23,099 nucleotides of DNA from Mnemiopsis leidyi (lineage: Eukaryota; Ctenophora; Tentaculata; Lobata; Bolinopsidae): contig JH154832.1 in NCBI GenBank assembly GCA_000226015.1, positions 369,424 to 392,522 of the forward strand, read 5' to 3'. Both the position numbers and the translations under genes were made by a program. Shown here one piece after another: positions 1-11,004 of this stretch. Every line of letters begins with the position of its first letter. The first letter of the stretch is position 1. The notes under the pieces were generated by a model that searched no databases, was not told the origin of the DNA, and saw nothing but the letters and a program-made list of their open reading frames with translations.

Positions 1-4
1 ACAC

Positions 5-165
<161 letters not shown>

Positions 166-186
166 CACTAAAATGTTCCTCTCCAG

Positions 187-1256
187 TTGATGGAGCTGAA
201 GGCGGAAGTTCTACACTTGAAAACACGTGACAAGTATCTTACAACCGAGATGGATGAGAGGAACGTACAGATAGCGAAACTAAAGTTAATGGTAGACAGA
301 AAACAGGTTTGTTCTACAAGCAAGGAATGTAATTTAACTATTTCCTGTAATTCAACTATTTTCAACCGGACAAGCTTATTCGAGCTCTCCGTTCCGTGAT
401 TAACAAATATCAACAAAGCTGTCATTCGTTAGAGCTATCGTAACCGTATTTCGTTTTCAGACGGTATCTGAGTCAACTAAACCACGTGACAAAAAGGAGG
501 GAGGAGGGCCGACATCACGTGACCACCCACGTGACAGCACCAAGATACTGTACTACCTGGGTACCTCCACTACTCCTTATCTCTCCATGTGTCCCAAACC
601 TGTAGGGGAGATATCACTCCGGGACTTCAAGAATGTAGTCAACAGAGCTGGACGTTACAGGTAGCTTTAACTATGTAGAATGTTCAGTAGCTTAAACTAT
701 TTAGAATGTTCAGTAGCTTAAACTATGTAGAATGTTCAGTAGCTTAAACTATGTAGAATGTTCAGTAGCTTAAACTATGTAGAGTGTTCAGTAGCTTAAA
801 CTATGTAGAGTGTTCAGTAGCTTAAACTATAAAGAGTGTACAGTACAGTACTGAATTTGTAGTATGTAGTAGATCTATGGTGGAATGTGCACCATGATCG
901 TAGCTAAATCCTACATATACCATTCTTAAGCTTTGGGTGGGGATGTTTTTGGGACGGTTTCCTTCATTATTTTGTGTGCGGAAGGGATATTAGAATGTTA
1001 ATAATAAGTATATTGTTATGTAGAATGTATAGTTTGATTTATAGTAGAACATATAGCTTGATACCAATATGTATGGCAAGTTGGTAAAATACTTGCCAAA
1101 TGTCTTTAAATTGTTTTCTGAACTGCAAAATCTAAAATATTAAACCTTTTTCTCTGCAGGTACAACTTCAGAACGTTTGGTCAGGACGTAGGTCCGGTGA
1201 AGCAGGAAATATTTAACCTCCCTTTTTCTCTGCAGGTACAACTTCAGAACGTTTGA
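187..1256 (+). CDS. DIX-domain protein, DIXDC1/Ccd1-like, 3' part with a broken last exon
   Basis: 3' end of a spliced gene that begins before the window. Exon 187-306 (acceptor CTCCAG, donor CAG|GTTTGT, phase 0) encodes a 40-residue charged coiled coil. Exon 461-660 (acceptor TTTTCAG, donor ACAG|GTAGCT) encodes a basic linker and then the first half of a DIX domain, with the motifs KILYY, PYLSMCPKPVGEI and LRDFKNVVNR. The next exon starts at 1160 and continues the domain in frame with RYNFRTF and DVGPVKQEIF. DIX domains polymerise head to tail in Dishevelled, Axin and DIXDC1; a coiled coil directly before a C-terminal DIX fits DIXDC1, a positive Wnt regulator that binds actin in vertebrates. 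The final strands, normally with a W-x-G-K-I/V type motif, are not found. Unspliced read-through from 1160 stops at TGA 1254-1256 after about 12 unrelated residues. The gene is either truncated or damaged in this assembly. The end coordinate is that stop and is uncertain. Confidence 0.8.
661..842 (+). repeat. 26-bp tandem repeat starting at a splice donor, 7 copies
   Basis: Seven copies of a 26-bp unit (GTAGCTTAAACTAT plus GTAGAATGTTCA, small variants) begin on the first intron base after the DIX exon that ends at 660. Each unit ends in TTCA and the next starts GTAGCT, so the junction CAG|GTAGCT of the exon is echoed as CAG|TAGCT in every unit. Later copies carry GTAGAGTG, and the last is more diverged. 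The repeat lies wholly in the intron. Confidence 0.95.
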
Positions 1257-1346
1257 CCAGGACGTAGGTCCGGTGAAGCAGGAAATATTTAACCTCCCTT
1301 TCTCTCTGCAGGTACAACTTCAGAACGTTTGATCAGGACGTAGGTC
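1145..1346 (+). repeat. 76-bp tandem repeat of a DIX acceptor plus exon, about 2.7 copies
   Basis: The unit holds a polypyrimidine tract, the acceptor CTCTGCAG and the start of a DIX exon. Exon starts fall at 1160, 1236 and 1312, exactly 76 bp apart. The copies differ: the codon after RTF is GGT in copy 1, GAC in copy 2 and GAT in copy 3, and the pyrimidine tract changes in copy 3. DIX domains usually have Asp/Pro there, so copies 2 and 3 look nearer the ancestral exon. Copy 3 is cut after GTAGGTC by an AAATTC repeat. Confidence 0.95.
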
Positions 1347-1387
1347 AAATTCAAATTCAAATTCAAATTCAAAATTCAAATTCAAAA
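1347..1387. repeat. (AAATTC)n short tandem repeat
   Basis: About six to seven units of AAATTC, one with an extra A, replacing the expected continuation of the third DIX exon copy. AATAAA at 1386-1391 immediately follows and could serve as a poly(A) signal for the truncated upstream gene. Confidence 0.9.
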
Positions 1388-1391
1388 TAAA

Positions 1392-1917
1392 TTTAGCAAT
1401 TATAGTTATACACTTTTGCACTCTCACTATATATCATTTCTCTGCACAATATCTTTATCCCTGTTAAGCTCTGTACAAGCATTGGGTAAAATGTCGTAGC
1501 ATCAGAAAATTAAAAATTTCAATGATTTGTGCAAATGACATGGACTGTTGAGGGAAGATTTATGCAGTATTTATATATATATATATATATTTTTTTTAAA
1601 AAGGAGAGTACATTTTTGTCAATAGCCGGGGTACGCAGTAGCCTATTGGCTAAAAAGAGCGTTCACCGGACCTGTGCGCAAAAATATTTCAGATAATCCC
1701 AGATAGCAGCTTCATGTTAACTTATTGGTGTGTTACTGCTGCTGGTATGTTGACTGCTGAGCTTGCACACTGTCTGTCCCTCATCGTCTCCTAATTCTAC
1801 CAGAGAAATAAAACTTCACGTTGTGATTGCAATTCTGCTGCTCTTCATATGATTTATTTTTAGACTGCACGTTTAGGCTATTGAAGTTAAACTCCATTCT
1901 TTGGAGCACTTTTACGG
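1392..1917. other. Spacer between the DIX gene and the CH gene
   Basis: No gene is recognised. A short AT run lies near 1571-1590. AATAAA at 1806-1811 is a second candidate poly(A) signal for the upstream gene. TTATTTTTAG near 1853-1862 resembles an acceptor, so bases from about 1863 to 1917 may be 5' untranslated exon of the downstream CH gene. I looked here for the missing end of the DIX domain and found nothing convincing. Confidence 0.5.
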
Positions 1918-4900
1918 ATGTCCCAAAACGATGATTCTCAAATTGATTCTCATCGCAGCAAGGTGAGAATTCGTAAAATTTAACCTGATCGTTACTGATA
2001 AGTACTCCTTGCCGAATGAGAGGTCTAACGGTATCACTTATAAATCATTCTTCACTCTCACAAAACAGACCGGTTTACGATTCCCTGCTGTGGTAACTGG
2101 TAGGTCGGTTAGTCACCTGCAGATTTAGATCGGAGTCACCAGACTGAGACTGTTTTCTGCTTCAATCGAGTTGCAGCTTGCACAGTCCCTTGCTTGTAGG
2201 GCTGAGCTTAGCTCTTTTTACGTCAATTTTCATTGCTAGAAATTTAGCTAATACTAGTAGCGATAACATGAAGTATTTTAGCACTAATCAGCACTAATGA
2301 CTATAGAATTAGACATACAACGTAACACCTTTACAAAGTCAATACAATTGTAACATCACCGTTTCCCAGGTTGACAATTCCTGGAAGATAGCACAACGTA
2401 ACACCTTTACAAAGTCAATACAATTGTAACATCACCGTTTCCCAGGTTGACAATTCCTGGAAGATAGCACAACGTAACACCTTTACAAAGTCAATACAAT
2501 TGTAACATCACCGTTTCCCAGGTTGACAATTCCTGGAAGATAGCACAACGTAACACCTTTACAAAGTGGCTAAACGCACAACTCCGAAGTAATGGTCATC
2601 CTCCTGATGTAAAGGACATTACAGCGGACCTTTGTGACGGTGTTATTCTAGCTAGAGTCACTGCTGGTCTTACAGGTCAGTGTGCACTTTGTGTGCCCGC
2701 TGTGTGTGCCCACTTTGTGAATCGGGTAGTTGTTGTGGGCGATATCGTCAAGTTTTAATTTATCCGATTCCGAACTCTAATACTAGTCTGCCTAAACAAA
2801 ATATTACTTTAAGTAACGTATTTTCCTCAATACTACTGTATCGCTATTTATAGGAGAAGAAGTAAAGGTGAAGGAGAAACCGAGAGGAAAGTTTGCAATG
2901 TTGGTGAACGTAGACAAGAGTTTAACAGTTCTGAGAAGATATGGGACCCCCCTTGTAAACATCGGTGCGGGGGATGTGGTCAGCAGAAATGAGAAACTCG
3001 TACTGGCACTGATCTGGGCTCTCATCCAGGGGTAATATTTGTTTCGTGAATATGTGTCTGTATCTTCACGTGTCCTAAATACACCTGTCTTAAAGTGTGT
3101 TGTTGTATTTTAGTGTTTTCTTGTATTATCAATTTTATTTGTCCTTTTCCATTCCATTCATTCCCTGTCGATATTTCACTAAGATTCAATTTTCGAATTT
3201 TAAAAGATCAACAAGCTAGGATGAATGGGATACCTGCAGTCGGCTCCTAGTACCAGCTTATATCTCTGTGTTGGGGGGCTTTTTGCCTACCTTTAAAGTT
3301 TTATATGTTACCACTGACTGAAGTAGTCTGTCTATCAACTACATATTCAACTTTTATTTAGATTCCAGATAACAGATATTGTTGTGGACGGATCTTGTTC
3401 GTCTTCAGACAATGATAGCGTCGCTCAAGAGGAACGATATCGGAGAAAAAAGAAAACTCGGCGAGCAGCGCAGAGAAGTTCAGGTCCCGTTCTTTCAACC
3501 TATTTCATGTCTTTCAAAATTTAATATAAATTTTGCAATTGTATTATGCAGTGTGCAGTGTGCATATTAAATATTTTGAGAGCTAATGGTTTAATTCTCT
3601 AGGTATCCAATCTGATGACGAGAGCAGTGCAAGTGAGGAAATTTCTCCAAAATATACCCCTAAACCCACCTTGAGACGCAGAATGTCAATCAGAGAGCTC
3701 CAGAGTCAAGGCAAGAGCACCAAGGAAGCACTCTTAGAGATTCTGAACAAGAAACTGAAACCCTACAATATCATTGTAAAGAATCTCTCGTCAGATTGGG
3801 TGGATGGTAAAGCTCTGGCAGCCCTGATACACTCCCAGATGCCGGCGTTCAACATGGAGGCAGAGGAAAATGACCGTGGCTCTCTTCTTCGAAGATGCAT
3901 CAGCACTGCGGAGACACATCTGAATATTCCTGCCTTTGTTGATGCAGCTGATGTAGAGGCTGGTGTGCTGGATGATGTTTGCATGATGACGTATCTGTCC
4001 AACTTTTTTAAAAACAAAGTCACTAGAGGGCCCTCTCTGGAGATAGTAGATGAGGAAGCCTCTAAGAGTGATAAAAGTGAGGAGGATAGTTTGGGGGAAG
4101 AAACTTCTAGCTTGCTTCACACGACCTCAAACCTAGACAAGAAACCAATAGTTGATGTGGGTGCAAAAACAATTGAGCTCCTTGATGATAATACACGTGA
4201 TTTGAAAATTGATAGAAACTGTGAAAAATCATCCTTAACATCAACATCATCATCAGCATCATCAACATCATCAACATCACCATTATCTTCATCATCTTCA
4301 TCACTTCTTTCTTCACCACCCATTAACAAGCAATCAAAAGAAGAAAATTTCGATCGAAGTGGTTCCAACTCCTCGGAAGAAAAGCAATCAAAAAGCAGTG
4401 GTCTATTCTTCTCTCCCTCAGAATCTCGAAGTACTTCCCAAAGTCCCGAAACTTCCGCTACCCCAAGAACAAAAAGCGGGTCTGGTGATCACTCACAAGA
4501 CACAAAGGCTACAAGCCCTGACCTGGATACGTCACTACAGTTCTCCGAGGCTCTACCTACTAACTCTTTGTTTGATCTCAGATCCCTCCCAGAGGAATCC
4601 TCCAAGTCGGAGTATCCCCTGTTTTCTCTGAGAAGACCCGGACTTATGTACACTCCAGAGGCTCTAGCTCTCTTGGATTGTGGGAAGGGAGGGGGTTTTA
4701 GCATCCCTGATACGGACTCAGAACATCACGATGTAACCTCGAGTGTAATCGATACTGAGAGAGAAATAAAAAGTTCTGGTTCGATTAACGAAGTATCTTC
4801 TGGAAACGAAGATATGGTCCCTGCTCAAGATATCTCATTGGTGGAGGAGGTTGTTTCTGAGAGCAAAGTTGATAAAACCTGCAGCAATTCTACTTCACAT

Positions 4901-7900
4901 ACCGACGATCCAGGTCTCAAGATCGGGAAGAAAGAAGATTCAGATGATGACAGTTTCCAAAACAAAAACTTTTCGCCAAAAGATTTTTATGAAAATGTCA
5001 GTTGTAAGGACCTTGGTAATGGTAGCGATAAACGTAGCAACGGTTGTTCAGATGCTTCATCTACACACATTTCTCATTGCGATGAGCTTTGTTCTAACAC
5101 AAGCAGTGCTACATCTAGCAAACAAGCTGAGTGTCCCCAAAACGTGACGAATGACAATGGAAAAATAGAGTTGGGTAATGAAGATACGGCAAAACCGTTA
5201 CAGTGCACGGCCGGGCTTGAAAAGGAGGTGACAGAGAAGACGTTATTTGAAGATAATGGAAAATTTACAAAAGATTATACTTCTCAAGACTGCGAGCCGA
5301 ACGGTCCAGATAAAGAAGTTAATGATAGTGAAAAGTTCCCGAAAAATGATCAGTCACCATCCTCTTTAGGCTCCAATGAAGCTGACGTGATAAAAAATGG
5401 TACCTTGGAGTCTGTCCAGCATGAAAATACATCCGACTCACAATCAATAGATAGCAACAGAGTCAACAACAGTAATTCCAACAAATCATCATCACAGATA
5501 ACAAATTCAGGTGCAAGTTTCCAGGAAGAATGTATAAATAAGACTGATACGTCAAGTGAATCTTCAAAGAGGACTGACCAGATGAGTGATCGTTTGCTTG
5601 ACAAAACTTGGTCTATCACTTGCGGTGACGAATCTTCATTTAATAGGTCTGCAGGAAAGAACCTGTTGAACATCAAACCGTTTGCAGGAAAGTACACGTC
5701 ATATCATGACCTAAGAAATGTCGGGAGAGGAGATAAAAGGCTATCCTTGCCAGAATTTTTTCTCAATAAAAGTAGGCAGCATTTGGCACCATCCACCGCA
5801 TCATTGAACAGAACCTCATACTATTCTACGGATGTTTTTGAGCACCATTTCATCAGCGAAAACCCTCTAGAGTGCGAATTTTTGGAGTCTAATTGCCAGC
5901 TTGATACAGATACTAAGAGCTCAAGTGATGCAGCCTATAATGACTCGAATACAAGCGATAACGTAGGAAGTATTTTTGGACTCGACACGGACAAATCAAT
6001 CCCTCCCATCAAACCTCCTAGATCACGAATTACTTCAGAATCAAACAACAAACGAGGCTCCACGACCGGAATAGAAATGTTACTAAACGAGGTAGCCAGG
6101 AAGTTCAACCTTCCCAGTGACACAGAGTTTATTATGTCCGACTGTGGTAATGTCGACCAACTTAGAAAGAAGCAGCAAATTCAGACCCCCAACACGATGG
6201 TAAAGAACTCGAATAGTCTGCCAGACTTGGCACTGACTTCAGAAGTACTGGGGCCCGAGTTGAGCGAACAGTGTGGGCTGGAGTATGACATGTTCGACCC
6301 TCGGTTTTCGGTGTCAGGATTCGAGGTGGCAAAAACGGAAACTTTGCCAACTTCATTTGAATTAGATGAAATTACCAACATTAATGAGAGGGTGACGGAA
6401 AGCACTTTATTGAAGAGAGATGGATCAGGGGAGGTAGAAAATATCAACTCCGCCAAGTCTCCGAGCAATGATAACAGAAGTATGTTTATCGGGGGCTGCT
6501 TGGAAGATCAGATCGGAGAAAAGTCAGCCAGTAGAACCAGCGTTAGATTCGACCTCTCCAACTTGGGTATAGATAGTAATGTCGGGAGTTCCCAGGACAC
6601 CAGCTTTGAATCTTCTCAGGGGGAAAATAGGGACTTTCTCTTTGGATTCATTGAAACCTCTGAATCTGAAAACTCCGAAACCCTACTTCAAGAAGTTAAT
6701 GGTTTAGTCTCTAAACAAAACATAGTGGCTAAAGACTGGACAAGCTCATGGGTGGATGGGAAAGCTCTGCTTGCGTTGGTGGACTCGAAGATTCCAGGAA
6801 TATACCAGCGTCACAAGCATAGTAGCTCATACGTTGCTCTTTCTGAGGCTCTTGTAGTCGTGAAAAAGCATCTGAAAATCACTCCGGCTCTTAACCCCAC
6901 ACAGATTCTGCTCCAAGATTTTAACCACGAAGATTTGATGGATTTAGCTCGGAACGTACTTCGAACCAACAGATTTCAGCACATAAGTAATGTCGAGAAA
7001 GTTGAATCTAGAGAAGCTGTTCAGGTGAACACTCTCATCGGCAAACTAGCTGATCAAGATGAGAAAAACTCGTATCTAAGGCAACTAAACCTGGTGCTGG
7101 CACGACGAGGGCTAACAGTTGGGGATCTCTCTAGCGAGTGGTCTGACGGAAAGGTCCTACTTTCCCTCGTGGACAGGTTTGTTTCTGGCGTTCAGGGTGA
7201 CGGGGAACACCTGCCCACAATGGAAAAAGTGTTGTTCGGTCTGAAGATGGCTGATAGTTATCTCAATATCAAACCGATAGTTTCAGCTGAAGAGCTGGTT
7301 CATGGTCACTTCCCGGACCACGTAGCCGCGTATCTCTTACAGTTCCGGTCTCTTTGCGAGGAGGTGACTGGACCGGTTGTAAAGAGGAGACCAAATAAAA
7401 ACCCACCTTTACCCCCTCGGACAAAGCACCGGAACTCTAAAGCTTTTGAAAATTGTGCTGTGAGCTCCGGAAATAGATCTGGTAGAGTGGGGAGCACAGA
7501 TTACGAGCATATGACGAGATCAGTAAATGCTGAAATTTCCCAACCTGCAGTTAAAGGTATGACACTGTCTAATCCTGATACACACTGTCCAAAAGCAACT
7601 GGTTTAACAGAGTCTGAGGCTCAACTACTAATGGAGAAACTTTTGAAACAATTCCACCAGTTTTTGGTAAAGCAAGATTCTGATTCGACTCCCAAAGATT
7701 TGACGATCACTCCAGAAATGGTTTCAAACTTTTACGAAAATTTCACAAACAACACTTCAGACTTGCCCGCGAAAGAAGCACTGTACAGCGTCAATGACAA
7801 AACAATTTTTATCAGCTGCGATATTCCTCATTCCACAATCAACAAGGTGTTAAGGACACTTTACGATCGTTTTGATGGCACAACCACGACTGACTTCTCC

Positions 7901-9988
7901 GGACCAATGTGTTTTAAAGCTGACAAATATTGCTTCTGTAACGAGCCGGTGATCGCCCCAAAAGATGGTGCAGCAGTGCTGAAAATGACCGTAATGAGTG
8001 ACTGTGAGTGTGACCACATCAAAATTAAACCAATTCTCACAGTAGGGAGGGACAGGCTAGTTCACGATAGGTTCCGAAGTTCCTTTGTTCTGCTGACGGA
8101 CTTTGAGGGTGGAACCTCGGGGACAAGTTCAGATAGTTCTAGTGGAAAGGAACGCTATTGCCGTATGAAGGATGAAACCTCCCACCCGCAGGCGGTAATT
8201 TCAGAAAGAAGTAAGTCACGCTTCTCATCTCTAATCAGCAAGATAAAAAAGCCGTTCAGAAAGAAGAAAGTGAAACGTCTCAATCAGCGATCGATTACGT
8301 CTGAAACTAGTTCCATCACAGCTGAACTCAAAAAGAAATCAAATAATACTAAAAGTAAACAGGGTGGCGAAAAACGCAAAGAGGTTAGCAAAGATTTTGA
8401 AGGCCAAATTCATGAAAAATATAAAGATACTAGAACTCAGTCTGCAGCGAGAAAATTGCCGACTTTTGGTACTACTTCATCAAGAAGTATAAGTGTTCAA
8501 GTAAATTTCTCAAAAGGACAAAAAAGAAAAACTACTCGGTCCACACAAACTCCCTTTGAAGAAACCACCTGGAACAACACAACTGCTCATGTGGAGCCGA
8601 TCCTAACGGAGCCCGAGATTTCACTTTCAGGAGAAAATCACGCCGGACACAATCCGGCCAGTACCTCGGATTCCGGACGGGTCTTATACCAGAACTGCAC
8701 CTTCAACACCTACTCCTGCTGCAGAGAGTGTAAGAAACACTCTCCCAACACCACCACCGAACACTCTTTCCTCTCCCCCGCCGTGAGAGTACAGTTTCCT
8801 TATCTCGCTGAAAAACACGAAGTTCTCAATCTCAGCAGACCAGAAACACCTCGACCTGGGTGGGAGTACGATCTGGGCCGGACACCTCCAACCCGCTCTC
8901 GTCATCACTGTTACAACAGGTTCTGTAGCAGGTCTCCCAGTTTGTATAAAACAGAGCAGGTCGATACAATATATCATGGGATCAGTTCCTTGCCTCACGA
9001 CAATTTTCATCTGGGTGGGGACTCTTCAGATGTCCCGATTGTCTTCTCGAAGACTGAAAACCTGGTTTCCACGCCGTTCAGCAGTTCAGACGATGAAGAA
9101 AGTGAAGTAGATAAAGACGATAGAAGTATTGTGTCAACAGAGGACGAAGAGAAAGATTTCTCCACGGAAAAGGAAGTAAGCTCAAACTCTCTCCCTCACA
9201 CACCCTCGACTACCAAACACTCGACAACCAAACACTCGCCAGACTCGACTACCAAACACTCGCCAGACTTGTCTACTATAGAGAATCTGGTTGATGAAGT
9301 AGTGTACAGAGTGGAGTCATACAACAAGTCCAGTACAGAACTAGAGCCGGATATCTCTAGTCTCAAACATGTCGTTGAGATAGTCCTAGAGCCAGACCTC
9401 GCACCCAAACTTAAACAACGACCCTTAGCACTTTGCTCTCATAGCATCTCGAAGAATCCACATGGTCATCCTGCTAGTGGTCAAAAAGTGAGGCCTGCTG
9501 AAACACAGATAACACCTTCTTATTCCTTGTCGGGATCTGGGTCTACGGAGCTTTTCACGAAAACTTTGTCCATGACAGAGACACAATACTCCATCGCAGA
9601 GTCATGCAACCATCACCAAAGGAATAAGAGCAATTCCGCTAAGAATAAGAACAATGCCGTCAAGAATAAGAACAATGCCGTCAAATGCAATGATAATTCT
9701 GTCAGAAGTTCCCACAAAACAGCATCTTCAAGTGCCTGCACTTTACTTGCGTCAACTAAAGCTAAAGGTACCGCATACGCAGGTTTTGGTGTGAACACAC
9801 GCAGACATGTGACTTCTCATTGCGATTCAGCTGGAAGAAGTACGGCTAAATCATCCTTAATGGATTCGAACATTTTCAGCACGTTATTAAAAGAAAAGAA
9901 GAAAACTTCTAACAGAAAATCGTGCCAAAGAAGATGCGAAAAATGTAATAGACCAAAGAAAGTAAGGATCGCTTCGTCCAGGTTGTGA
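1918..9988 (+). CDS. Four-CH-domain actin-binding-like scaffold protein, 2294 aa
   Basis: Coding exons 1918-1962, 2522-2675, 2854-3031, 3362-3483 and 3603-9988 join in phase to a 2294-residue protein. ATG 1918 gives 15 codons ending AAG|GTGAGA in phase 0, which fits the next exon. Residues about 18-130 are a CH1 domain (WKIAQRNTFTKWL, then NEKLVLALIWALIQ). After an unusually long basic linker, residues 205-306 are a filamin-type CH2 (SDWVDGKALAALI, MMTYLSNFF). Residues 1193-1291 (SSWVDGKALLALVDS) and 1317-1426 (SSEWSDGKVLLSLVD) are two more CH2-like domains. CH1-CH2 pairs bind F-actin, so a cytoskeletal scaffold is inferred. Residues 310-1190 are Ser/Asn/Asp/Glu-rich and probably disordered, with a Ser run at 376-405. 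SH3-ligand-like motifs PPIKPPR (967-973) and PPLPPR (1434-1439) are present. Residues 1499-1670 are an unrecognised globular-looking segment, 1702-1731 are strongly basic, and the C-terminus is Lys/Arg-rich with CQRRCEKC. No filamin repeats, EF-hands or spectrin repeats are seen, so this is not filamin, fimbrin or spectrin. Most of the protein comes from one 6.4-kb exon. Confidence 0.88.
2317..2567 (+). repeat. 76-bp tandem repeat over the acceptor of CH exon 2, 3.3 identical copies
   Basis: Three identical 76-bp copies start at 2317, 2393 and 2469, with a partial fourth that runs into the intact exon. Each unit holds intron end, acceptor TTTCCCAG and exon start GTTGACAATTCCTGG. Potential exon starts are 2370, 2446 and 2522; only the last is followed by the whole CH1 exon. 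The other two run into intron sequence after the codons for NTFTK. Since 76 is not a multiple of three, including an extra copy would shift the frame. Confidence 0.95.
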
Positions 9989-10066
9989 TCTATTCAGTAC
10001 AGGCCACGTAGGGAAATTTCTTCTGGCTTCATGGTGCCATAAAGCAAAGATTCTTTACATCACCAT

Positions 10067-10072
10067 AATAAA
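10067..10072 (+). terminator. Poly(A) signal of the CH gene
   Basis: AATAAA lies 79 bases after the TGA stop at 9986-9988, a normal distance for cleavage and polyadenylation of the CH-domain gene. No other AATAAA is closer to the stop. Confidence 0.6.
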
Positions 10073-11004
10073 AAACCCTTCATCATTTATCAAAGGAAAG
10101 TCATGCCTAACAGATAACTAGTTGAACTTTGCCATCGGCGAATGATGAAGACAACTAAATGCAGTCGCAGACTCGTACTCGTAGAAAAGGTGACAGTTGG
10201 ATAGGAACGTTGGATAGGAACGAATTGTACTCTAAGGCTAAAAGTGCGTAGTGGGTACAAGTATTGCACGAGCGCGAAAGTTTTAACAAGTCGGATCTCA
10301 GGATCTACAACAGGCTTAATCCAAGCTTTGTTTGAACTTTACGTATTATGTATAAGCTAGCATTTTAACCACGATGTGTCTAAAGCTAAGTAGAATTTGT
10401 TGGGCACTTCCGCAGGGTGGGAGATAACTCTTGGAGATAGATATCCATTAAAGACAGTGTGACACAAGAGAGTATTTTTAGAATTTTAAGGAGCTGTAAG
10501 ACATTTGCTAGCGGCAGGATTCTGCACAAATGAATTTTTGATTTTACTTGTTTTATATTGCAAAATAATGTTTTATTTGATTGCTCATTACTCAATTTGT
10601 GGAGAAAGCTATTTTGGGGGAGGATCCACAAATCTTGACCAATGAGAAGCTAGCAAACAGTGCTCTCTAGCTCCTGATTGGTTAAAGTTTGTTACCTCTA
10701 CCCAAAAACTCCTTTATTGATATCAACTATCAAGTATTGGTTCACTGGTCCAGTTATCCAGTAGCTCTAAATGAAACAAATGTTTTTAAATGCCAGTCTG
10801 TGATTCTACAACTCATCTCAAAAATACAGGATAATTTAAAACTAAAAACGATCACCACATTACGTACACTAATTATGAATAAATCAAATTTAACCTAGTT
10901 AAAATTGATGATCAAAATGTCGTGAAGGCTGCCAACCCAAGTGGTGATACGGAAAAGATCCTCAAAAAATGGAGGATCATTTAAAATTGAAAATAAATCC
11001 TAAT
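10073..11004. other. Spacer between CH gene and secreted-protein gene
   Basis: AT-rich with no recognised gene. A 13-bp direct repeat (GTTGGATAGGAAC) occurs twice near 10196-10221. A stem of GATCCTC (10957-10963) and GAGGATC (10972-10978) lies 26 bases past the stop of the minus-strand gene and would be in its 3' untranslated region. The nearest minus-strand AATAAA is at 10713-10718. A plus-strand open frame at 10689-10898 has no ATG start, acceptor or donor. Confidence 0.5.

Noticed and set aside
1690-1797. Possible final DIX exon after TTTCAG, open for about 35 codons to TAA and followed by AATAAA
   Set aside because: The translation (ends AHCLSLIVS) has none of the expected DIX C-terminal motif, and the frame that would suit the earlier exon stops almost at once.
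4107-4368. Two minus-strand frames rich in Met/Asp/Val
   Set aside because: Antisense shadow of the trinucleotide serine run in the large CH exon.
10689-10898. 69-codon plus-strand frame
   Set aside because: Starts only at TTG, lacks splice sites and a recognisable product; AT-rich spacer.
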